From the NCBI GenBank assembly GCA_905221205.1, contig CAJNCG010000001.1:1-64000 (forward strand): a stretch of DNA of 64,000 nt. The letters run 5' to 3'. Source of the DNA: a bacterium (lineage in GTDB: Bacteria; Bacillota; Bacilli; Lactobacillales; Streptococcaceae). A program made the position numbers and the translations under genes. Below, in pieces: positions 9,981 through 20,018 of the stretch (position 1 is its first letter; every line of letters begins with the position of its first letter). The notes beneath the pieces were generated by a model. The model worked only from the letters and a program-made list of their open reading frames with translations. It did not search any database and was not told the origin of the DNA.

Positions 9981-10010
9981 ATCTCCACCTTCAAGCATGA
10001 AAGTGGAGAT
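9981..10010 (-). terminator. Terminator of the coaB-coaC-ECF operon
   Basis: ATCTCCACCTTCA (9981-9993) pairs with TGAAAGTGGAGAT (9998-10010) with one mismatch and a 4-nt loop. It lies 4 bp past the stop of the last gene and is followed on the minus strand by TTTTG. A T-run also follows on the plus strand. Confidence 0.75.
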
Positions 10011-10014
10011 GTTT

Positions 10015-10578
10015 TTATTTTTTCAAAGTCTGTAGCCTTGGGACAATAGCTAGGGTTAGAATTGCAGAAATGACTAATTCAGCAATTGAGTTTGTTGAGA
10101 TAACAGTTGCTAGGAGTTTTTGGATATTACCATCAAAAACATTTCCAAAAAGGTAGAAAATTCCACCAAGTACAAAAACGGTGTTGGTAAGTGAACCAAG
10201 GGCACCGGCTAGAATCAGACCAGTCTTGTTTTTCATTAGTTTATAGACTAGATATGGAGTTAAACCAATCAAAATACGTGGGACAATGGCAATGATAGCT
10301 GAGTATACATTTCCGTTTGGCACAAATGGAGAGAAGAGGTAGCTTGTCGGCAGAATTGTAATAGTGTTAACTGTCAAACTAAGTAGCCCCATTAAAAATC
10401 CAAGTGTAACCCCAACTCGTGGACCGTAAATAATGCTGGCAATAATGACAGGAATATGAACGATAGTCGGTTTGATTGGGAATGGAAAAAGGTTAAAGAT
10501 AAGTGAGCTCAGAAAGTGAATCACAAGCATGGTTGCAAAGAAGATAGCAATGGGCGCAATATTAGAGCGTTTTTTCAT
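10015..10578 (-). CDS. ECF transporter S component, probable pantothenate (PanT-like)
   Basis: This 187-aa polytopic membrane protein has five to six hydrophobic segments and the small size of ECF S components. It overlaps the end of coaC by 17 bp and lies in the coaB-coaC operon, so the captured vitamin is probably pantothenate, the precursor consumed by this pathway. The substrate is inferred only from context; other ECF S components (folate, riboflavin-type) have similar topology. The EcfAA'T module is not in this window. Confidence 0.7.
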   Translation of the reverse strand: MKKRSNIAPIAIFFATMLVIHFLSSLIFNLFPFPIKPTIVHIPVIIASIIYGPRVGVTLGFLMGLLSLTVNTITILPTSYLFSPFVPNGNVYSAIIAIVPRILIGLTPYLVYKLMKNKTGLILAGALGSLTNTVFVLGGIFYLFGNVFDGNIQKLLATVISTNSIAELVISAILTLAIVPRLQTLKK

Positions 10579-11113
10579 CGAGAGTTTCCTTTATTCTTTC
10601 TAAAATAATTGTGAGGTCGGCTAAAGCTCCTCTTCCATGGTCTCCACAAGCTAGTAGGGATTCTTTAGGAGCAATCAGCTGATAGCCGTAAGTTTCTAAT
10701 GTTTTCAGATTAGCCTGAGTTGCCTGATGATCATACATTTTTGTATTCATAGCAGGTGCGATGAGTTTTGGGATATGACTTGGCAAGGCTAGAGCCGTAC
10801 TGGTCACCATGTTGTCCGAAAAGCCGTGGGCTAGTTTTGCAATCGTGTTAGCAGTTGCAGGGGCCACGATAAATAAATCCGTTACTTTACCAAGTTCAAT
10901 ATGATTGACTTGATCAGGATAGGGCTCCTTCATGACATCCAAGTGGACAGGATTCTGTGATAAGACCTGTAGTGTCAAAGGTTGGATAAAATCTGTAGCT
11001 GCCTTAGTCATTAAGACAGTGACTTGATGGCCTTGTTTTTTTAGAGAACTGACTAAATCTGCCGACTTGTAGGAGGCGATTGACCCCGTTACAGCCAAGA
11101 GAATGTTTGCCAT
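10562..11113 (-). CDS. coaC: Phosphopantothenoylcysteine decarboxylase
   Basis: The 183-aa flavoprotein decarboxylates 4'-phosphopantothenoyl-cysteine to phosphopantetheine, the third step of coenzyme A synthesis. It has the N-terminal flavin motif LLAVTGSIASYKS, the PASANT-like APATANTIAKLAHG, the PAMNTKMY motif and the substrate-clamp cysteine in ESLLACGDHGRG. As in other streptococci it is a stand-alone enzyme and not fused to CoaB. coaB lies 11 bp upstream in the same operon. Confidence 0.93.
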   Translation of the reverse strand: MANILLAVTGSIASYKSADLVSSLKKQGHQVTVLMTKAATDFIQPLTLQVLSQNPVHLDVMKEPYPDQVNHIELGKVTDLFIVAPATANTIAKLAHGFSDNMVTSTALALPSHIPKLIAPAMNTKMYDHQATQANLKTLETYGYQLIAPKESLLACGDHGRGALADLTIILERIKETLDEKTL

Positions 11114-11124
11114 AGCTTTCCTTT

Positions 11125-11814
11125 CTAAGAATGGTAGGCTTGAATTTTTTCAAGGAGGAGTTCTGCAATCTCTTCTTTAGTTTGGACTGCTTGAAGATGA
11201 TCTTTCTCAACAAAGATAGCTCGGTGCTGATCTGCTGAGATTTGAGTGAGGTCATTTGCAATAATCAAGTCTGCTTGGTTCTTGATAAGACTTTTTCTAG
11301 CAATGTCAACCAGATGTTCTTCGGTAACATCAACCAGTAGCTTAAAGCCAATCAGATGAATAGCAGGATTCCATTCCTTGACTAGGGATATGATTTTGGG
11401 TGTTTTTTTCAGAAACAAAACCTGAACCTCATCAGTTGAAGAAATCTTAGCTTGATGATTTTGCTTGTTTAAAAATTCTTCTAGATTGGAACTAGCCTGA
11501 ACTTCCTCAAGTCCTGTCATATAAATAGGAGTGTAATCAGATACAGCCATTGAGTGAATCAAGACTTGATAGTCCTTGACACGTTCTTGCATTTCCAGAA
11601 GAAGGTCGTTAGTATTGTTAATTTCTCGAATACTTAGGTTGGGATGAGCTTCTGGCTTCAGAGCCCGTTTTGTCGTAATCAAACAAACTTCATGCCCTGC
11701 AGCAAGCAAGGTATCTGCGATGATTTTCCCCAAGCAACCTGTAGAATGGTTAGTGATAGAGCGGACGCTATCGATAGCTTCACTGGTACCGCCCGATGTA
11801 ACTAAAATTTTCAT
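11125..11814 (-). CDS. coaB: Phosphopantothenate--cysteine ligase (stand-alone CoaB)
   Basis: It joins cysteine to 4'-phosphopantothenate for coenzyme A synthesis. The protein begins MKILVTSGGTSEAIDSVR, a Rossmann-like nucleotide-binding start, followed by ITNHSTGCLGK. The family length of about 229 aa fits the ATG at 11814; a GTG five codons upstream is also in frame but has no better ribosome site. It is the first gene of the coaB-coaC-ECF S component operon. Confidence 0.9.
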   Translation of the reverse strand: MKILVTSGGTSEAIDSVRSITNHSTGCLGKIIADTLLAAGHEVCLITTKRALKPEAHPNLSIREINNTNDLLLEMQERVKDYQVLIHSMAVSDYTPIYMTGLEEVQASSNLEEFLNKQNHQAKISSTDEVQVLFLKKTPKIISLVKEWNPAIHLIGFKLLVDVTEEHLVDIARKSLIKNQADLIIANDLTQISADQHRAIFVEKDHLQAVQTKEEIAELLLEKIQAYHS

Positions 11815-11954
11815 AGCACTATTGTACACAAAAATAAACGGTAAGTAAAATGAAAGCGATAAATTTTTGGTAAAAACGAAGATTTACTATAGTTTCAAAC
11901 TATAAAGCCATATAAAATTTAAGAAAGTTCTCTAAAAACCTTAAATAAAGGAAT

Positions 11955-12010
11955 ATTTACGAACGTTTAGAGAGTTTAAGGGTGTTAAAAATCTTGTTTT
12001 GTGTTATAAT
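11955..12010 (+). promoter_or_regulatory. fhs promoter with possible PurBox
   Basis: An extended -10 (TGT + TATAAT at 12005-12010) lies 34 bp upstream of fhs, with a weak -35. At 11955-11967 ATTTACGAACGTT resembles the lactococcal/streptococcal PurBox core CGAAC with AT-rich flanks. The known PurR control of one-carbon genes in relatives makes this plausible, but it is an imperfect match. Arms TCTCTAAA (11929-11936) and TTTAGAGA (11966-11973) form an inverted repeat around it. Confidence 0.4.
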
Positions 12011-12043
12011 GAATTATCATATAAGAGGTTAGAGGAGTTTTGA

Positions 12044-13714
12044 ATGAAAACAGATATTGAAATCGCACAGAGTATTGAGTTGAAGCCAATCGTTGATGTT
12101 GTAGAAAAACTGGGTATTTCTTACGATGATTTGGAGTTGTACGGAAAGTACAAGGCTAAACTCAGCTTTGATAAAATTCGTGCAGTTGAGAGCAATCCAG
12201 TTGGGAAATTGATTTTGGTTACTGCCATCAACCCAACACCAGCAGGTGAGGGAAAATCAACTATTACCATTGGTCTTGCGGACGCCTTGAATAAGATTGG
12301 TAAGAAAACTATGATTGCAATCCGCGAACCATCTCTTGGTCCAGTTATGGGGATCAAGGGTGGTGCTGCTGGTGGTGGTTACGCCCAAGTTCTCCCAATG
12401 GAAGACATCAACCTCCACTTCACTGGAGACATGCATGCCATTACAACAGCCAACAATGCTCTTTCTGCCTTGATTGACAACCACTTGCACCAAGGAAATG
12501 AGCTAGGAATTGACCAACGCCGTATTCTCTGGAAACGTGTAGTGGACTTGAACGATCGCGCCCTTCGTCATGTAACTGTTGGACTTGGTGGTCCTCTAAA
12601 CGGTATTCCTCGTGAGGATGGTTTTGATATTACAGTTGCTTCAGAAATCATGGCCATTCTTTGCTTGGCGACTGATATTGAGGATTTGAAACGCCGTTTG
12701 GCTAACATTGTTATCGGTTATCGCTATGATCGTACACCAGTTTCTGTAAGTGATTTGCAGGTTGAGGGTGCCTTGGCTTTGATTTTGAAGGATGCTATTA
12801 AGCCAAACTTGGTTCAGACAATTTACGGAACACCTGCCTTTGTACACGGTGGTCCATTTGCCAATATCGCTCATGGATGTAACTCTGTTTTGGCAACAAG
12901 CACAGCCCTTCACTTGGCTGATTACACAGTTACTGAATCTGGTTTTGGTGCAGACCTTGGTGCTGAGAAATTCCTTGATATCAAGACACCAAACTTGCCA
13001 ACTTCTCCAGATGCAGTAGTTATTGTCGCAACCCTTCGTGCCCTTAAGATGAATGGTGGTGTGGCTAAAGACGCTCTGACTGAAGAAAATGTAGAAGCAG
13101 TGCGCGCAGGCTTTGCTAACTTGAAACGCCACGTTGAAAATATCCGTAAGTTTGGTATTCCAGCAGTTGTTGCTATTAACGAATTTGTATCTGATACAGA
13201 AGCTGAAATTGCTGCCTTGAAAGAACTCTGTGCCTCAATCGATGTACCAGTTGAGTTGGCTAGTGTCTGGGCTGATGGTGCAGAAGGTGGTGTAACGCTT
13301 GCTGAAACGCTTGTCAAGACAATCGCTGAAAATCCAGCTAACTACACTCGTCTTTATGACAATGAACTTTCTGTTCAAGAAAAGATTGAAAAGATTGTTA
13401 CTGAGATCTATCGCGGTAGCAAAGTGAACTTTGAGAAGAAAGCTCAAACACAAATCGCTCAAATCGTTCAAAACGGATGGGACAAATTGCCAATCTGTAT
13501 GGCTAAAACTCAATACAGTTTCTCAGACAATCCAAATGCACTTGGAGCACCTGAAAACTTTGAAATTACCATTCGTGAATTAGTACCAAAATTAGGGGCA
13601 GGTTTCATCGTTGCCTTAACAGGCGATGTCATGACCATGCCAGGCCTTCCAAAACGACCAGCAGCCCTCAACATGGATGTTGAAAGTGACGGAACAGTTC
13701 TAGGCTTGTTCTAG
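12044..13714 (+). CDS. fhs: Formate--tetrahydrofolate ligase
   Basis: It makes 10-formyl-tetrahydrofolate from formate, THF and ATP, feeding purine synthesis and initiator-tRNA formylation. The 556-aa length is standard. The P-loop-like motif [18 protein letters not shown] (~66-83) and the conserved region [20 protein letters not shown] (~94-113) are present, as is the C-terminal [15 protein letters not shown]. It is monocistronic with its own promoter and terminator. Confidence 0.97.
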   Translation: MKTDIEIAQSIELKPIVDVVEKLGISYDDLELYGKYKAKLSFDKIRAVESNPVGKLILVTAINPTPAGEGKSTITIGLADALNKIGKKTMIAIREPSLGPVMGIKGGAAGGGYAQVLPMEDINLHFTGDMHAITTANNALSALIDNHLHQGNELGIDQRRILWKRVVDLNDRALRHVTVGLGGPLNGIPREDGFDITVASEIMAILCLATDIEDLKRRLANIVIGYRYDRTPVSVSDLQVEGALALILKDAIKPNLVQTIYGTPAFVHGGPFANIAHGCNSVLATSTALHLADYTVTESGFGADLGAEKFLDIKTPNLPTSPDAVVIVATLRALKMNGGVAKDALTEENVEAVRAGFANLKRHVENIRKFGIPAVVAINEFVSDTEAEIAALKELCASIDVPVELASVWADGAEGGVTLAETLVKTIAENPANYTRLYDNELSVQEKIEKIVTEIYRGSKVNFEKKAQTQIAQIVQNGWDKLPICMAKTQYSFSDNPNALGAPENFEITIRELVPKLGAGFIVALTGDVMTMPGLPKRPAALNMDVESDGTVLGLF

Positions 13715-13732
13715 TATATTGCAATTGACTTT

Positions 13733-13768
13733 AAATGAGTTTGGAAAAGCTATCCAAGCTCATTTTCT
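13733..13768 (+). terminator. fhs terminator
   Basis: AAATGAGTTTGGA (13733-13745) pairs with TCCAAGCTCATTT with one G-T pair, followed by TCTT. It is ~20 bp past the fhs stop. Confidence 0.8.
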
Positions 13769-13876
13769 TATCTAGATATAAGGAGTTGCCTTCTGCACGT
13801 AACCAGTCTAGGTAAAGATATTTTCCCTGATTTCTGATATAATAGAAATATTGACTTCAAGAGTAAGGAAGAGAAG

Positions 13877-16168
13877 ATGAACGCATTATTAAATGGAATG
13901 AATGACCGTCAGGCTGAGGCGGTGCAAACGACAGAAGGTCCCTTGTTGATCATGGCGGGGGCTGGTTCTGGAAAGACCCGTGTTTTGACCCACCGCATTG
14001 CTTATCTGATTGATGAAAAGCTGGTTAATCCGTGGAATATCTTGGCCATTACCTTTACTAATAAGGCTGCGCGTGAGATGAAAGAGCGTGCTTATAGCCT
14101 CAATCCAGCCACTCAGGACTGTTTGATTGCTACCTTCCACTCCATGTGTGTTCGTATTCTGCGTCGTGATGCGGATCATATTGGCTACAACCGCAATTTC
14201 ACTATTGTAGATCCAGGGGAACAGCGAACTCTCATGAAACGTATTCTCAAGCAGTTGAACTTGGATCCTAAAAAATGGAATGAACGGACTATTTTGGGAA
14301 CCATTTCCAATGCTAAGAATGATTTGATTGATGATGTGACTTATGCTGCCCAAGCTGGCGATATGTACACGCAAATCGTGGCCCAGTGTTATACAGCCTA
14401 TCAGAAGGAGCTTCGTCAGTCTGAATCCGTTGACTTTGATGATTTGATTATGCTGACCTTACGTCTCTTTGATCAAAATCCTGATGTCTTGACCTACTAC
14501 CAGCAGAAGTTCCAATACATCCACGTTGATGAATACCAAGATACCAACCATGCCCAGTACCAACTGGTCAAACTCTTAGCTTCCCGCTTTAAAAATATTT
14601 GTGTGGTTGGGGATGCGGACCAGTCTATCTACGGTTGGCGTGGTGCTGATATGCAGAATATCTTGGATTTTGAAAAGGATTATCCTCAAGCCAAGGTTGT
14701 CTTGTTGGAGGAAAATTACCGCTCAACGAAGACCATTCTCCAAGCGGCTAATGAAGTTATTAAAAACAATAAAAACCGCCGTCCTAAGAATCTCTGGACC
14801 CAAAATGCGGATGGGGAGCAAATCGTATACTATCGTGCCAATGATGAGCTGGATGAGGCTGTATTTGTAGCCAGAACCATTGATGAACTTAGTCGTAGTC
14901 AAAACTTCCTTCACAAGAATTTTGCAGTTCTCTATCGGACTAATGCCCAGTCCCGTACTATTGAGGAAGCCCTGCTCAAGTCTAATATTCCTTATACAAT
15001 GGTTGGAGGAACCAAGTTCTACAGCCGTAAGGAAATCCGTGACATTATCGCTTACCTCAACCTTATTGCCAATTTGAGTGACAATATCAGTTTTGAGCGT
15101 ATTATCAACGAGCCTAAACGAGGAATTGGGCCAGGTACTGTTGAGAAAATCCGTGATTTTGCGAATATACAGGACATGTCTATGCTAGATGCTTCAGCCA
15201 ATATTATGTTGTCTGGTATCAGAGGGAAAGCAGCCCAATCTATCTGGGATTTTGCTAATATGATTCTTGATTTACGGGAGCAGCTAGACCACTTAACTAT
15301 TACAGAGTTGGTTGAGGCTGTCCTAGAAAAAACAGGTTACGTCGATATTCTTAATGCCCAAGCGACCTTAGAAAGCAAGGCCAGGGTTGAAAACATCGAA
15401 GAGTTCCTTTCTGTGACGAAAAACTTTGATGACACCTCTGATGGGCTAGAAGAGGAAACTGGTTTGGACAAACTGAGTCGTTTCTTAAATGACTTGGCCT
15501 TGATTGCGGACACAGATTCAGGTAGTCAGGAGACATCCGAAGTGACCTTGATGACCCTGCATGCTGCCAAAGGTCTCGAGTTTCCAGTTGTCTTTTTGAT
15601 TGGGATGGAAGAAAATGTCTTTCCTCTTAGCCGTGCGGCTGAAGATCAAGATGAGTTGGAAGAAGAGCGCCGTCTGGCTTATGTAGGTATCACGCGTGCA
15701 GAGAAAATTCTCTATCTGACCAATGCCAACTCGCGCCTGCTTTTTGGTCGTACCAACTACAATCGTCCGACTCGTTTTATTAACGAAATCAGTTCAGACT
15801 TACTTGAGTATCAAGGATTGGCCCGTCCAGCCAATACAAGCTTTAAGGCATCTTATAGCAGTGATGGGGTTGCGTTCGGTCAAGGTATGAGTCTTGCCCA
15901 GGCCATCCAAGACCGTAAACGTGGCGCGGCACCAAAAACTATCCAGTCAAGCGGTCTCCCATTTGGCCAATTTTCAGCTGGTGCAAAATCTGCGTCTAGT
16001 GAGACAAATTGGTCCATTGGTGACATTGCTCTCCACAAGAAATGGGGAGAGGGAACTGTTCTGGAAGTTTCAGGTAGCGGTGCTACGCAGGAATTAAAAA
16101 TCAATTTCCCAGAAGTTGGTTTGAAAAAACTTTTGGCCAGTGTGGCCCCAATTGAGAAAAAAATCTAA
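13877..16168 (+). CDS. pcrA: ATP-dependent DNA helicase PcrA (UvrD/Rep family)
   Basis: It is a superfamily-1A 3'-5' helicase acting in repair, replication-restart and removal of RecA filaments. The 763 aa show the Q-motif and Walker [20 protein letters not shown] (~27-45), motif [10 protein letters not shown], motif [16 protein letters not shown], motif [20 protein letters not shown] and YVGITRAEK. The C-terminus has the Tudor-like tail ([13 protein letters not shown]...) that contacts RNA polymerase in PcrA proteins. The start ATG has GAAGAG upstream. radC follows closely. Confidence 0.96.
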   Translation: MNALLNGMNDRQAEAVQTTEGPLLIMAGAGSGKTRVLTHRIAYLIDEKLVNPWNILAITFTNKAAREMKERAYSLNPATQDCLIATFHSMCVRILRRDADHIGYNRNFTIVDPGEQRTLMKRILKQLNLDPKKWNERTILGTISNAKNDLIDDVTYAAQAGDMYTQIVAQCYTAYQKELRQSESVDFDDLIMLTLRLFDQNPDVLTYYQQKFQYIHVDEYQDTNHAQYQLVKLLASRFKNICVVGDADQSIYGWRGADMQNILDFEKDYPQAKVVLLEENYRSTKTILQAANEVIKNNKNRRPKNLWTQNADGEQIVYYRANDELDEAVFVARTIDELSRSQNFLHKNFAVLYRTNAQSRTIEEALLKSNIPYTMVGGTKFYSRKEIRDIIAYLNLIANLSDNISFERIINEPKRGIGPGTVEKIRDFANIQDMSMLDASANIMLSGIRGKAAQSIWDFANMILDLREQLDHLTITELVEAVLEKTGYVDILNAQATLESKARVENIEEFLSVTKNFDDTSDGLEEETGLDKLSRFLNDLALIADTDSGSQETSEVTLMTLHAAKGLEFPVVFLIGMEENVFPLSRAAEDQDELEEERRLAYVGITRAEKILYLTNANSRLLFGRTNYNRPTRFINEISSDLLEYQGLARPANTSFKASYSSDGVAFGQGMSLAQAIQDRKRGAAPKTIQSSGLPFGQFSAGAKSASSETNWSIGDIALHKKWGEGTVLEVSGSGATQELKINFPEVGLKKLLASVAPIEKKI

Positions 16169-16210
16169 TTTTGCATCCTTCTCACGAATAATAAAGTGAG
16201 GAGGATTTTT

Positions 16211-16891
16211 ATGTACAGTATTTCATTCCAAGAAGATTCACTATTACCCAGAGAAAGACTTGCCCAAGAAGGAGTAGAAGCGCTCAGTAACCAAGAGTTG
16301 CTAGCTATTTTACTTAGAACAGGAACACGGCAAGCTAGTGTTTTTGAAATTGCCCAGAAAGTCTTGAACAATCTTTCAAGCCTAACAGATTTGAAAAAAA
16401 TGACCCTACAGGAATTGCAGAGTCTATCTGGTATTGGGCGCGTTAAGGCTATAGAATTGCAAGCTATGATTGAACTGGGGCATCGTATTCACAAACACGA
16501 AACCCTTGAGATGGAAAGTATTCTCAGTAGTCAAAAGTTAGCCAAGAAGATGCAACAGGAATTGGGGGACAAAAAACAAGAGCACCTGGTGGCGCTCTAT
16601 CTCAATACTCAAAATCAAATCATCCATCAACAGACCATTTTTATCGGCTCTGCCACTCGTAGTATCGCTGAGCCGCGAGAGATTCTTCATTATGCCATCA
16701 AGCATATGGCGACCTCTCTCATCTTGGTTCATAACCATCCTTCAGGAGCGGTAGCCCCTAGCCGAAATGATGATCATGTCACTAAACTCGTCAAGGAAGC
16801 CTGCGACCTGATGGGAATTGTCCTCTTGGACCATTTGATTGTCTCTCACTCCAGCTACTTTAGTTATCGAGAAAAGACAGATTTAATTTAA
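16211..16891 (+). CDS. radC: RadC family JAMM-domain protein
   Basis: The 226-aa protein has an N-terminal helix-hairpin-helix segment ([17 protein letters not shown]) and a C-terminal MPN/JAMM domain with the metal motif [15 protein letters not shown] (~176-190). RadC was named for a repair phenotype, but its biochemical role is unsettled and pneumococcal radC mutants are known not to be repair-defective. The ATG at 16211 is chosen over a GTG at 16196 because the AGGAGG ribosome site (16198-16203) would otherwise be inside the gene. Its stop overlaps the convergent gene by 4 bp. Confidence 0.92.
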   Translation: MYSISFQEDSLLPRERLAQEGVEALSNQELLAILLRTGTRQASVFEIAQKVLNNLSSLTDLKKMTLQELQSLSGIGRVKAIELQAMIELGHRIHKHETLEMESILSSQKLAKKMQQELGDKKQEHLVALYLNTQNQIIHQQTIFIGSATRSIAEPREILHYAIKHMATSLILVHNHPSGAVAPSRNDDHVTKLVKEACDLMGIVLLDHLIVSHSSYFSYREKTDLI

Positions 16892-17577
16892 AGTTCATTA
16901 ACGATATAGTCAAAGAGATTTTTATCTTTGGGACGATTTTCAAAAAGAAATTCTGGATGCCATTGGACACCGAGGAAGGCGACATCATCTGTACTCATGA
17001 CAGCTTCAATGATACCATCCTTAGGATCATGAGCTGCAATCTTTAAGTTAGGTGCTAAATCCTTGATACTCTGGTGGTGGAAGGAGTTGATATGGGAGAT
17101 TTCTCCATAGATTTCTCGAAGAACAGTATCTGGTTCGGTTACCAAGCGCTGGGTTGTGTACTCGGCTGAACAATCCTGCCAGTGGTCTTCGATATCTTGA
17201 TACAAAGTTCCACCCATAGCAACGTTAAAGAGTTGAGTCCCACGGCATACAGAGAAAATTGGCTTTTGCTGTTTGATAGCTTCCTTGATGAGGGCTAGTT
17301 CGAAGATGTCTCTTTGAAGGTGGTAGTCATCGCTATCAATGGTTTTTGGTTCACCATAGAATTTTGGATCAACATTTTGCCCACCTGTCAAGATGAGCTT
17401 GTCAATCATACTGATATAGTGACAGGCCATTTCTTGATCACCAATCGGTAGGATGATGGGAATCCCTCCAGCGTCTTTAACGCCTTCCACAAAGCCTTTT
17501 GCTGCGTAGCTCATCATGATGTCATCATCTGGATGAGTTTTTTCGTTTCCTGTAATCCCAATAACTGGTTTTTTCAT
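16888..17577 (-). CDS. Gamma-glutamyl-gamma-aminobutyrate hydrolase family protein (peptidase C26)
   Basis: This 229-aa class I glutamine-amidotransferase-like protein has the nucleophile elbow [16 protein letters not shown] with the catalytic Cys (~112) and a WHPEF motif with the catalytic His (~208). PuuD-type members hydrolyse gamma-glutamyl-GABA, but in streptococci the substrate is unknown. It sits 17 bp downstream of rex, probably in the same transcript. A gamma-glutamyl hydrolase with another substrate is equally possible. Confidence 0.85.
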   Translation of the reverse strand: MKKPVIGITGNEKTHPDDDIMMSYAAKGFVEGVKDAGGIPIILPIGDQEMACHYISMIDKLILTGGQNVDPKFYGEPKTIDSDDYHLQRDIFELALIKEAIKQQKPIFSVCRGTQLFNVAMGGTLYQDIEDHWQDCSAEYTTQRLVTEPDTVLREIYGEISHINSFHHQSIKDLAPNLKIAAHDPKDGIIEAVMSTDDVAFLGVQWHPEFLFENRPKDKNLFDYIVNEL

Positions 17578-17594
17578 AAAATGATTTTCGCTTT

Positions 17595-18236
17595 CTAATC
17601 CTCTTTTCGCATGAAGTAGAGGAGGGTTTGGAGTTCGCTTGTCAAATCGACATATTGAACGACCACATCTTTTGGTAAATGCAGATGGACTGGTGAAAAA
17701 CTGAGAATTCCTTTCACGCCAGCATCCACCAAGAGATTGGCAACCTCTTGTGATTTAACGCTAGGAACGGTCAGGATAGCAGTCTTCACATCAGCATCCT
17801 GAATTTTATCCTTGATTTGAGAAATCCCGTAAATAGGAATCCCATCAGGAGTTTGGCTACCGACTTCAGGATGGTCATCTAGGTCAAAAGCCATGATAAT
17901 CTTCATCTTATTACGCTCGTGGAAGCGGTAGTGGAGAAGGGCATGGCCCATATTTCCAATGCCAACTAGCATGACATTGGTAATAGAGTTATCATTGAGC
18001 AAATCAGCAAAAAACGTCATCAGTTTTTTGACATCATAGCCAAAACCACGACGACCTAGTTCACCAAAATAGGAAAAATCACGACGTACGGTCGCTGAGT
18101 CAATACCGATGGCCTCTGCAATTTGCTTAGAGTTGGCACGTTCAATCTTTTCTGCATGAAATCTCTTAAAAATTCGATAGTAGAGAGAGAGTCTTTTTGC
18201 TGTAGCTTTTGGAATAGCAGACTGTTTATCTTTCAC
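17595..18236 (-). CDS. rex: Redox-sensing transcriptional repressor Rex
   Basis: This 213-aa regulator binds DNA when NAD+ is high and is released by NADH, controlling fermentation genes. The N-terminal winged helix ([20 protein letters not shown]..., [20 protein letters not shown]) is followed by a Rossmann domain with [10 protein letters not shown] (~91-100) and a C-terminal swapped helix. A near-consensus Rex operator lies upstream of its own gene, which suggests autoregulation. Length and motifs are typical. Confidence 0.95.
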   Translation of the reverse strand: MKDKQSAIPKATAKRLSLYYRIFKRFHAEKIERANSKQIAEAIGIDSATVRRDFSYFGELGRRGFGYDVKKLMTFFADLLNDNSITNVMLVGIGNMGHALLHYRFHERNKMKIIMAFDLDDHPEVGSQTPDGIPIYGISQIKDKIQDADVKTAILTVPSVKSQEVANLLVDAGVKGILSFSPVHLHLPKDVVVQYVDLTSELQTLLYFMRKED

Positions 18237-18275
18237 AAAATCACAACCTTTCTATTCTTCTATTTTATAGAAACA

Positions 18276-18293
18276 TTGTGAAAAAATCAACAA
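18276..18293 (-). promoter_or_regulatory. rex: Candidate Rex operator upstream of rex
   Basis: TTGTGAAAAAATCAACAA matches the Rex consensus TTGTGAA-N4-TTCACAA at 16 of 18 positions, with a perfect left half. It lies ~40 bp upstream of the rex start and overlaps the probable -35 region (a TATAAA -10 follows on the minus strand). Autoregulation is the natural reading. Confidence 0.55.
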
Positions 18294-18318
18294 AAACAAG
18301 AAAAAACTAAGAAAAATC

Positions 18319-18534
18319 TTAGTTTTGATGTAAAAAATCTGCATGTGATAGAAAACGGTAGAGGTCTCCAACCAGTCCCTGGTAAACTTCTTGTCCCTTA
18401 AAGGTTAAAGAAGTCACATAAAGTGTATCTGGTAGGGTCACACAGCCTGACAAAGCCAGCATGAGTGCCTCATAATCTTCGTACTTGAGAGTCCGCTCTA
18501 CATGATAGCTATCTTTATAGGTTAGTTCAAACAT
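18319..18534 (-). CDS. DUF4649 family small protein
   Basis: The 71-aa protein starts MFELTYKDSYHVERTLKYED and resembles the uncharacterised streptococcal DUF4649 family. No catalytic motif is visible. The ATG at 18534 is preferred to an upstream in-frame start at 18570 because it fits the family N-terminus and does not overlap the preceding DUF1831 gene. It is the last gene of the prs/cysteine desulfurase/DUF1831 gene string. Function unknown. Confidence 0.75.
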   Translation of the reverse strand: MFELTYKDSYHVERTLKYEDYEALMLALSGCVTLPDTLYVTSLTFKGQEVYQGLVGDLYRFLSHADFLHQN

Positions 18535-18541
18535 CTTGGAC

Positions 18542-18889
18542 CTATCTTTCAGATTTTGTAAAGATACCACGCTCTACCAAGCTATCCATGAGAAAGTAGA
18601 ATTTTTCCTGATGAATGTGGTGGTCTTCTGATTTGAAAATATCAACCAGACGAAGACCAAACTTGTCAGTGATATTGATTTTTGCCCCTGTGAGCTCCTT
18701 GTTAATGATGACTTTTAGTTGGAAGCCTTCACCGCTGTTTGGCACCTTTTCAAGTAGGCGAGTCAGTTCATAGTTACCAACCTTTGTCTCAAAAAAAGTG
18801 TTGTCTTTGAGGGTAAATTTCTTAACAGAAGGGCTAAGAGTGTAGTCGTAACGACAATTTTTTAACTGAATGGTTTTTTCAAATGCCAT
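18542..18889 (-). CDS. DUF1831 family protein, cysteine-desulfurase-associated
   Basis: The 115-aa protein MAFEKTIQLKNCRYDYTLSP... matches the DUF1831 family, which in Lactobacillales is regularly placed immediately after a NifS-like cysteine desulfurase. It lies 4 bp downstream of that gene here. A partner role in sulfur transfer has been suggested by context only. No transmembrane segment or cysteine-rich motif is visible. Confidence 0.78.
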   Translation of the reverse strand: MAFEKTIQLKNCRYDYTLSPSVKKFTLKDNTFFETKVGNYELTRLLEKVPNSGEGFQLKVIINKELTGAKINITDKFGLRLVDIFKSEDHHIHQEKFYFLMDSLVERGIFTKSER

Positions 18890-18893
18890 ATGG

Positions 18894-20009
18894 CTAACCT
18901 CCGATAATTTCTTTTAAGGTTTTTGCGAGGGTTTGTAGATCTTCGATAGTGTTTTGTGGCGACAAACTGATGCGAACGGATTCCTTCAAGCGTTCTGAAT
19001 TTGCCCCGTACATGGCTTCAAGAACATGGCTGGATTGAACAATGCCTGCCGTACAGGCTGAGCCAGTAGAGATAGAAATTCCAGCTAAATCTAGACGGAG
19101 GAGTAAAAGGTCGTTTTTTTGACCAGGAAATCCAATATTGAGAACATAAGGAAGATGGTGTTCTCCTCTATTCAGGTAATACTGAACTCCCTCAAGCTCC
19201 GCAAGAAAGGCAGTTTCTAGATTTTGTATATGTTGAAAATGTTCTTCTTGCTTTTCTAGGTCTTCTTTCAAGGCTGCAACCATGCTGACGATGGCAGCTA
19301 GATTTTCAGTGCCTGCACGTTTTTTCTGTTCTTGGTCTCCGCCATGGAGATAGGAATCAAAGTCCATGCTAGATGCGTAGAGAAAGCCGATTCCCTTAGG
19401 ACCATGGAATTTATGGGCTGAAGCAGTGAGAAAATCAATGCCCAATTCTTCTGGATGAATAGGGATTTTACCGATAGCCTGAACTGCATCAACATGGTAA
19501 GCAGCAGGATGTTGATTAAGTATTTGGCCAATTTCAGCAATGGGCAGTAGGTTACCTGTCTCATTATTGGCAAACATGGTAGAAACCAAAATCGTATCAT
19601 CACGTAAGGCCTCTTGAATTTGCTGGGCTGTGATTTCTTGATTTTCTGGCTGGATAATGGTTACTTCAAAACCAAAGTGTTGAACCAAGTAATCAATGGT
19701 TTCAAGGACAGCATGGTGTTCAATAGCAGTTGTGATGATATGTTTTCCTCGTTCTTGGTGACGAAGGCAGTAGCCAATGATAGCAGTATTATTGCCTTCA
19801 GTCCCACCAGAAGTGAAAAATATATGTTGAGGTTTTGTTCCTAGTAATTGAGCTAGTTCCTGACGGGCTTCTCGCAAGAGTTTGCCAGCTTGACGACCAT
19901 GACCATGAATACTAGAAGGATTGCCATGGGTTTCTTGCATAACCTTGGTCATAGCTGAAATTGCAACTGCTGACATAGGAGTCGTTGCAGCATTGTCCAA
20001 ATAAATCAA
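18894..20009 (-). CDS. Cysteine desulfurase (NifS/IscS-like)
   Basis: This 371-aa PLP enzyme takes sulfur from cysteine as an enzyme persulfide for thiolation of tRNA or cofactors. It has the N-terminal YLDNAATTP, the PLP-lysine motif SAHKFHGPKG (~200) and the catalytic-cysteine loop SISTGSACTAG (~315-325), which is of class I type. Streptococci also have SufS for Fe-S clusters; this second enzyme is more likely to serve tRNA thiolation (MnmA/ThiI). It is 9 bp downstream of prs. Confidence 0.92.
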   Translation of the reverse strand: MIYLDNAATTPMSAVAISAMTKVMQETHGNPSSIHGHGRQAGKLLREARQELAQLLGTKPQHIFFTSGGTEGNNTAIIGYCLRHQERGKHIITTAIEHHAVLETIDYLVQHFGFEVTIIQPENQEITAQQIQEALRDDTILVSTMFANNETGNLLPIAEIGQILNQHPAAYHVDAVQAIGKIPIHPEELGIDFLTASAHKFHGPKGIGFLYASSMDFDSYLHGGDQEQKKRAGTENLAAIVSMVAALKEDLEKQEEHFQHIQNLETAFLAELEGVQYYLNRGEHHLPYVLNIGFPGQKNDLLLLRLDLAGISISTGSACTAGIVQSSHVLEAMYGANSERLKESVRISLSPQNTIEDLQTLAKTLKEIIGG

Positions 20010-20018
20010 AGAATCACC

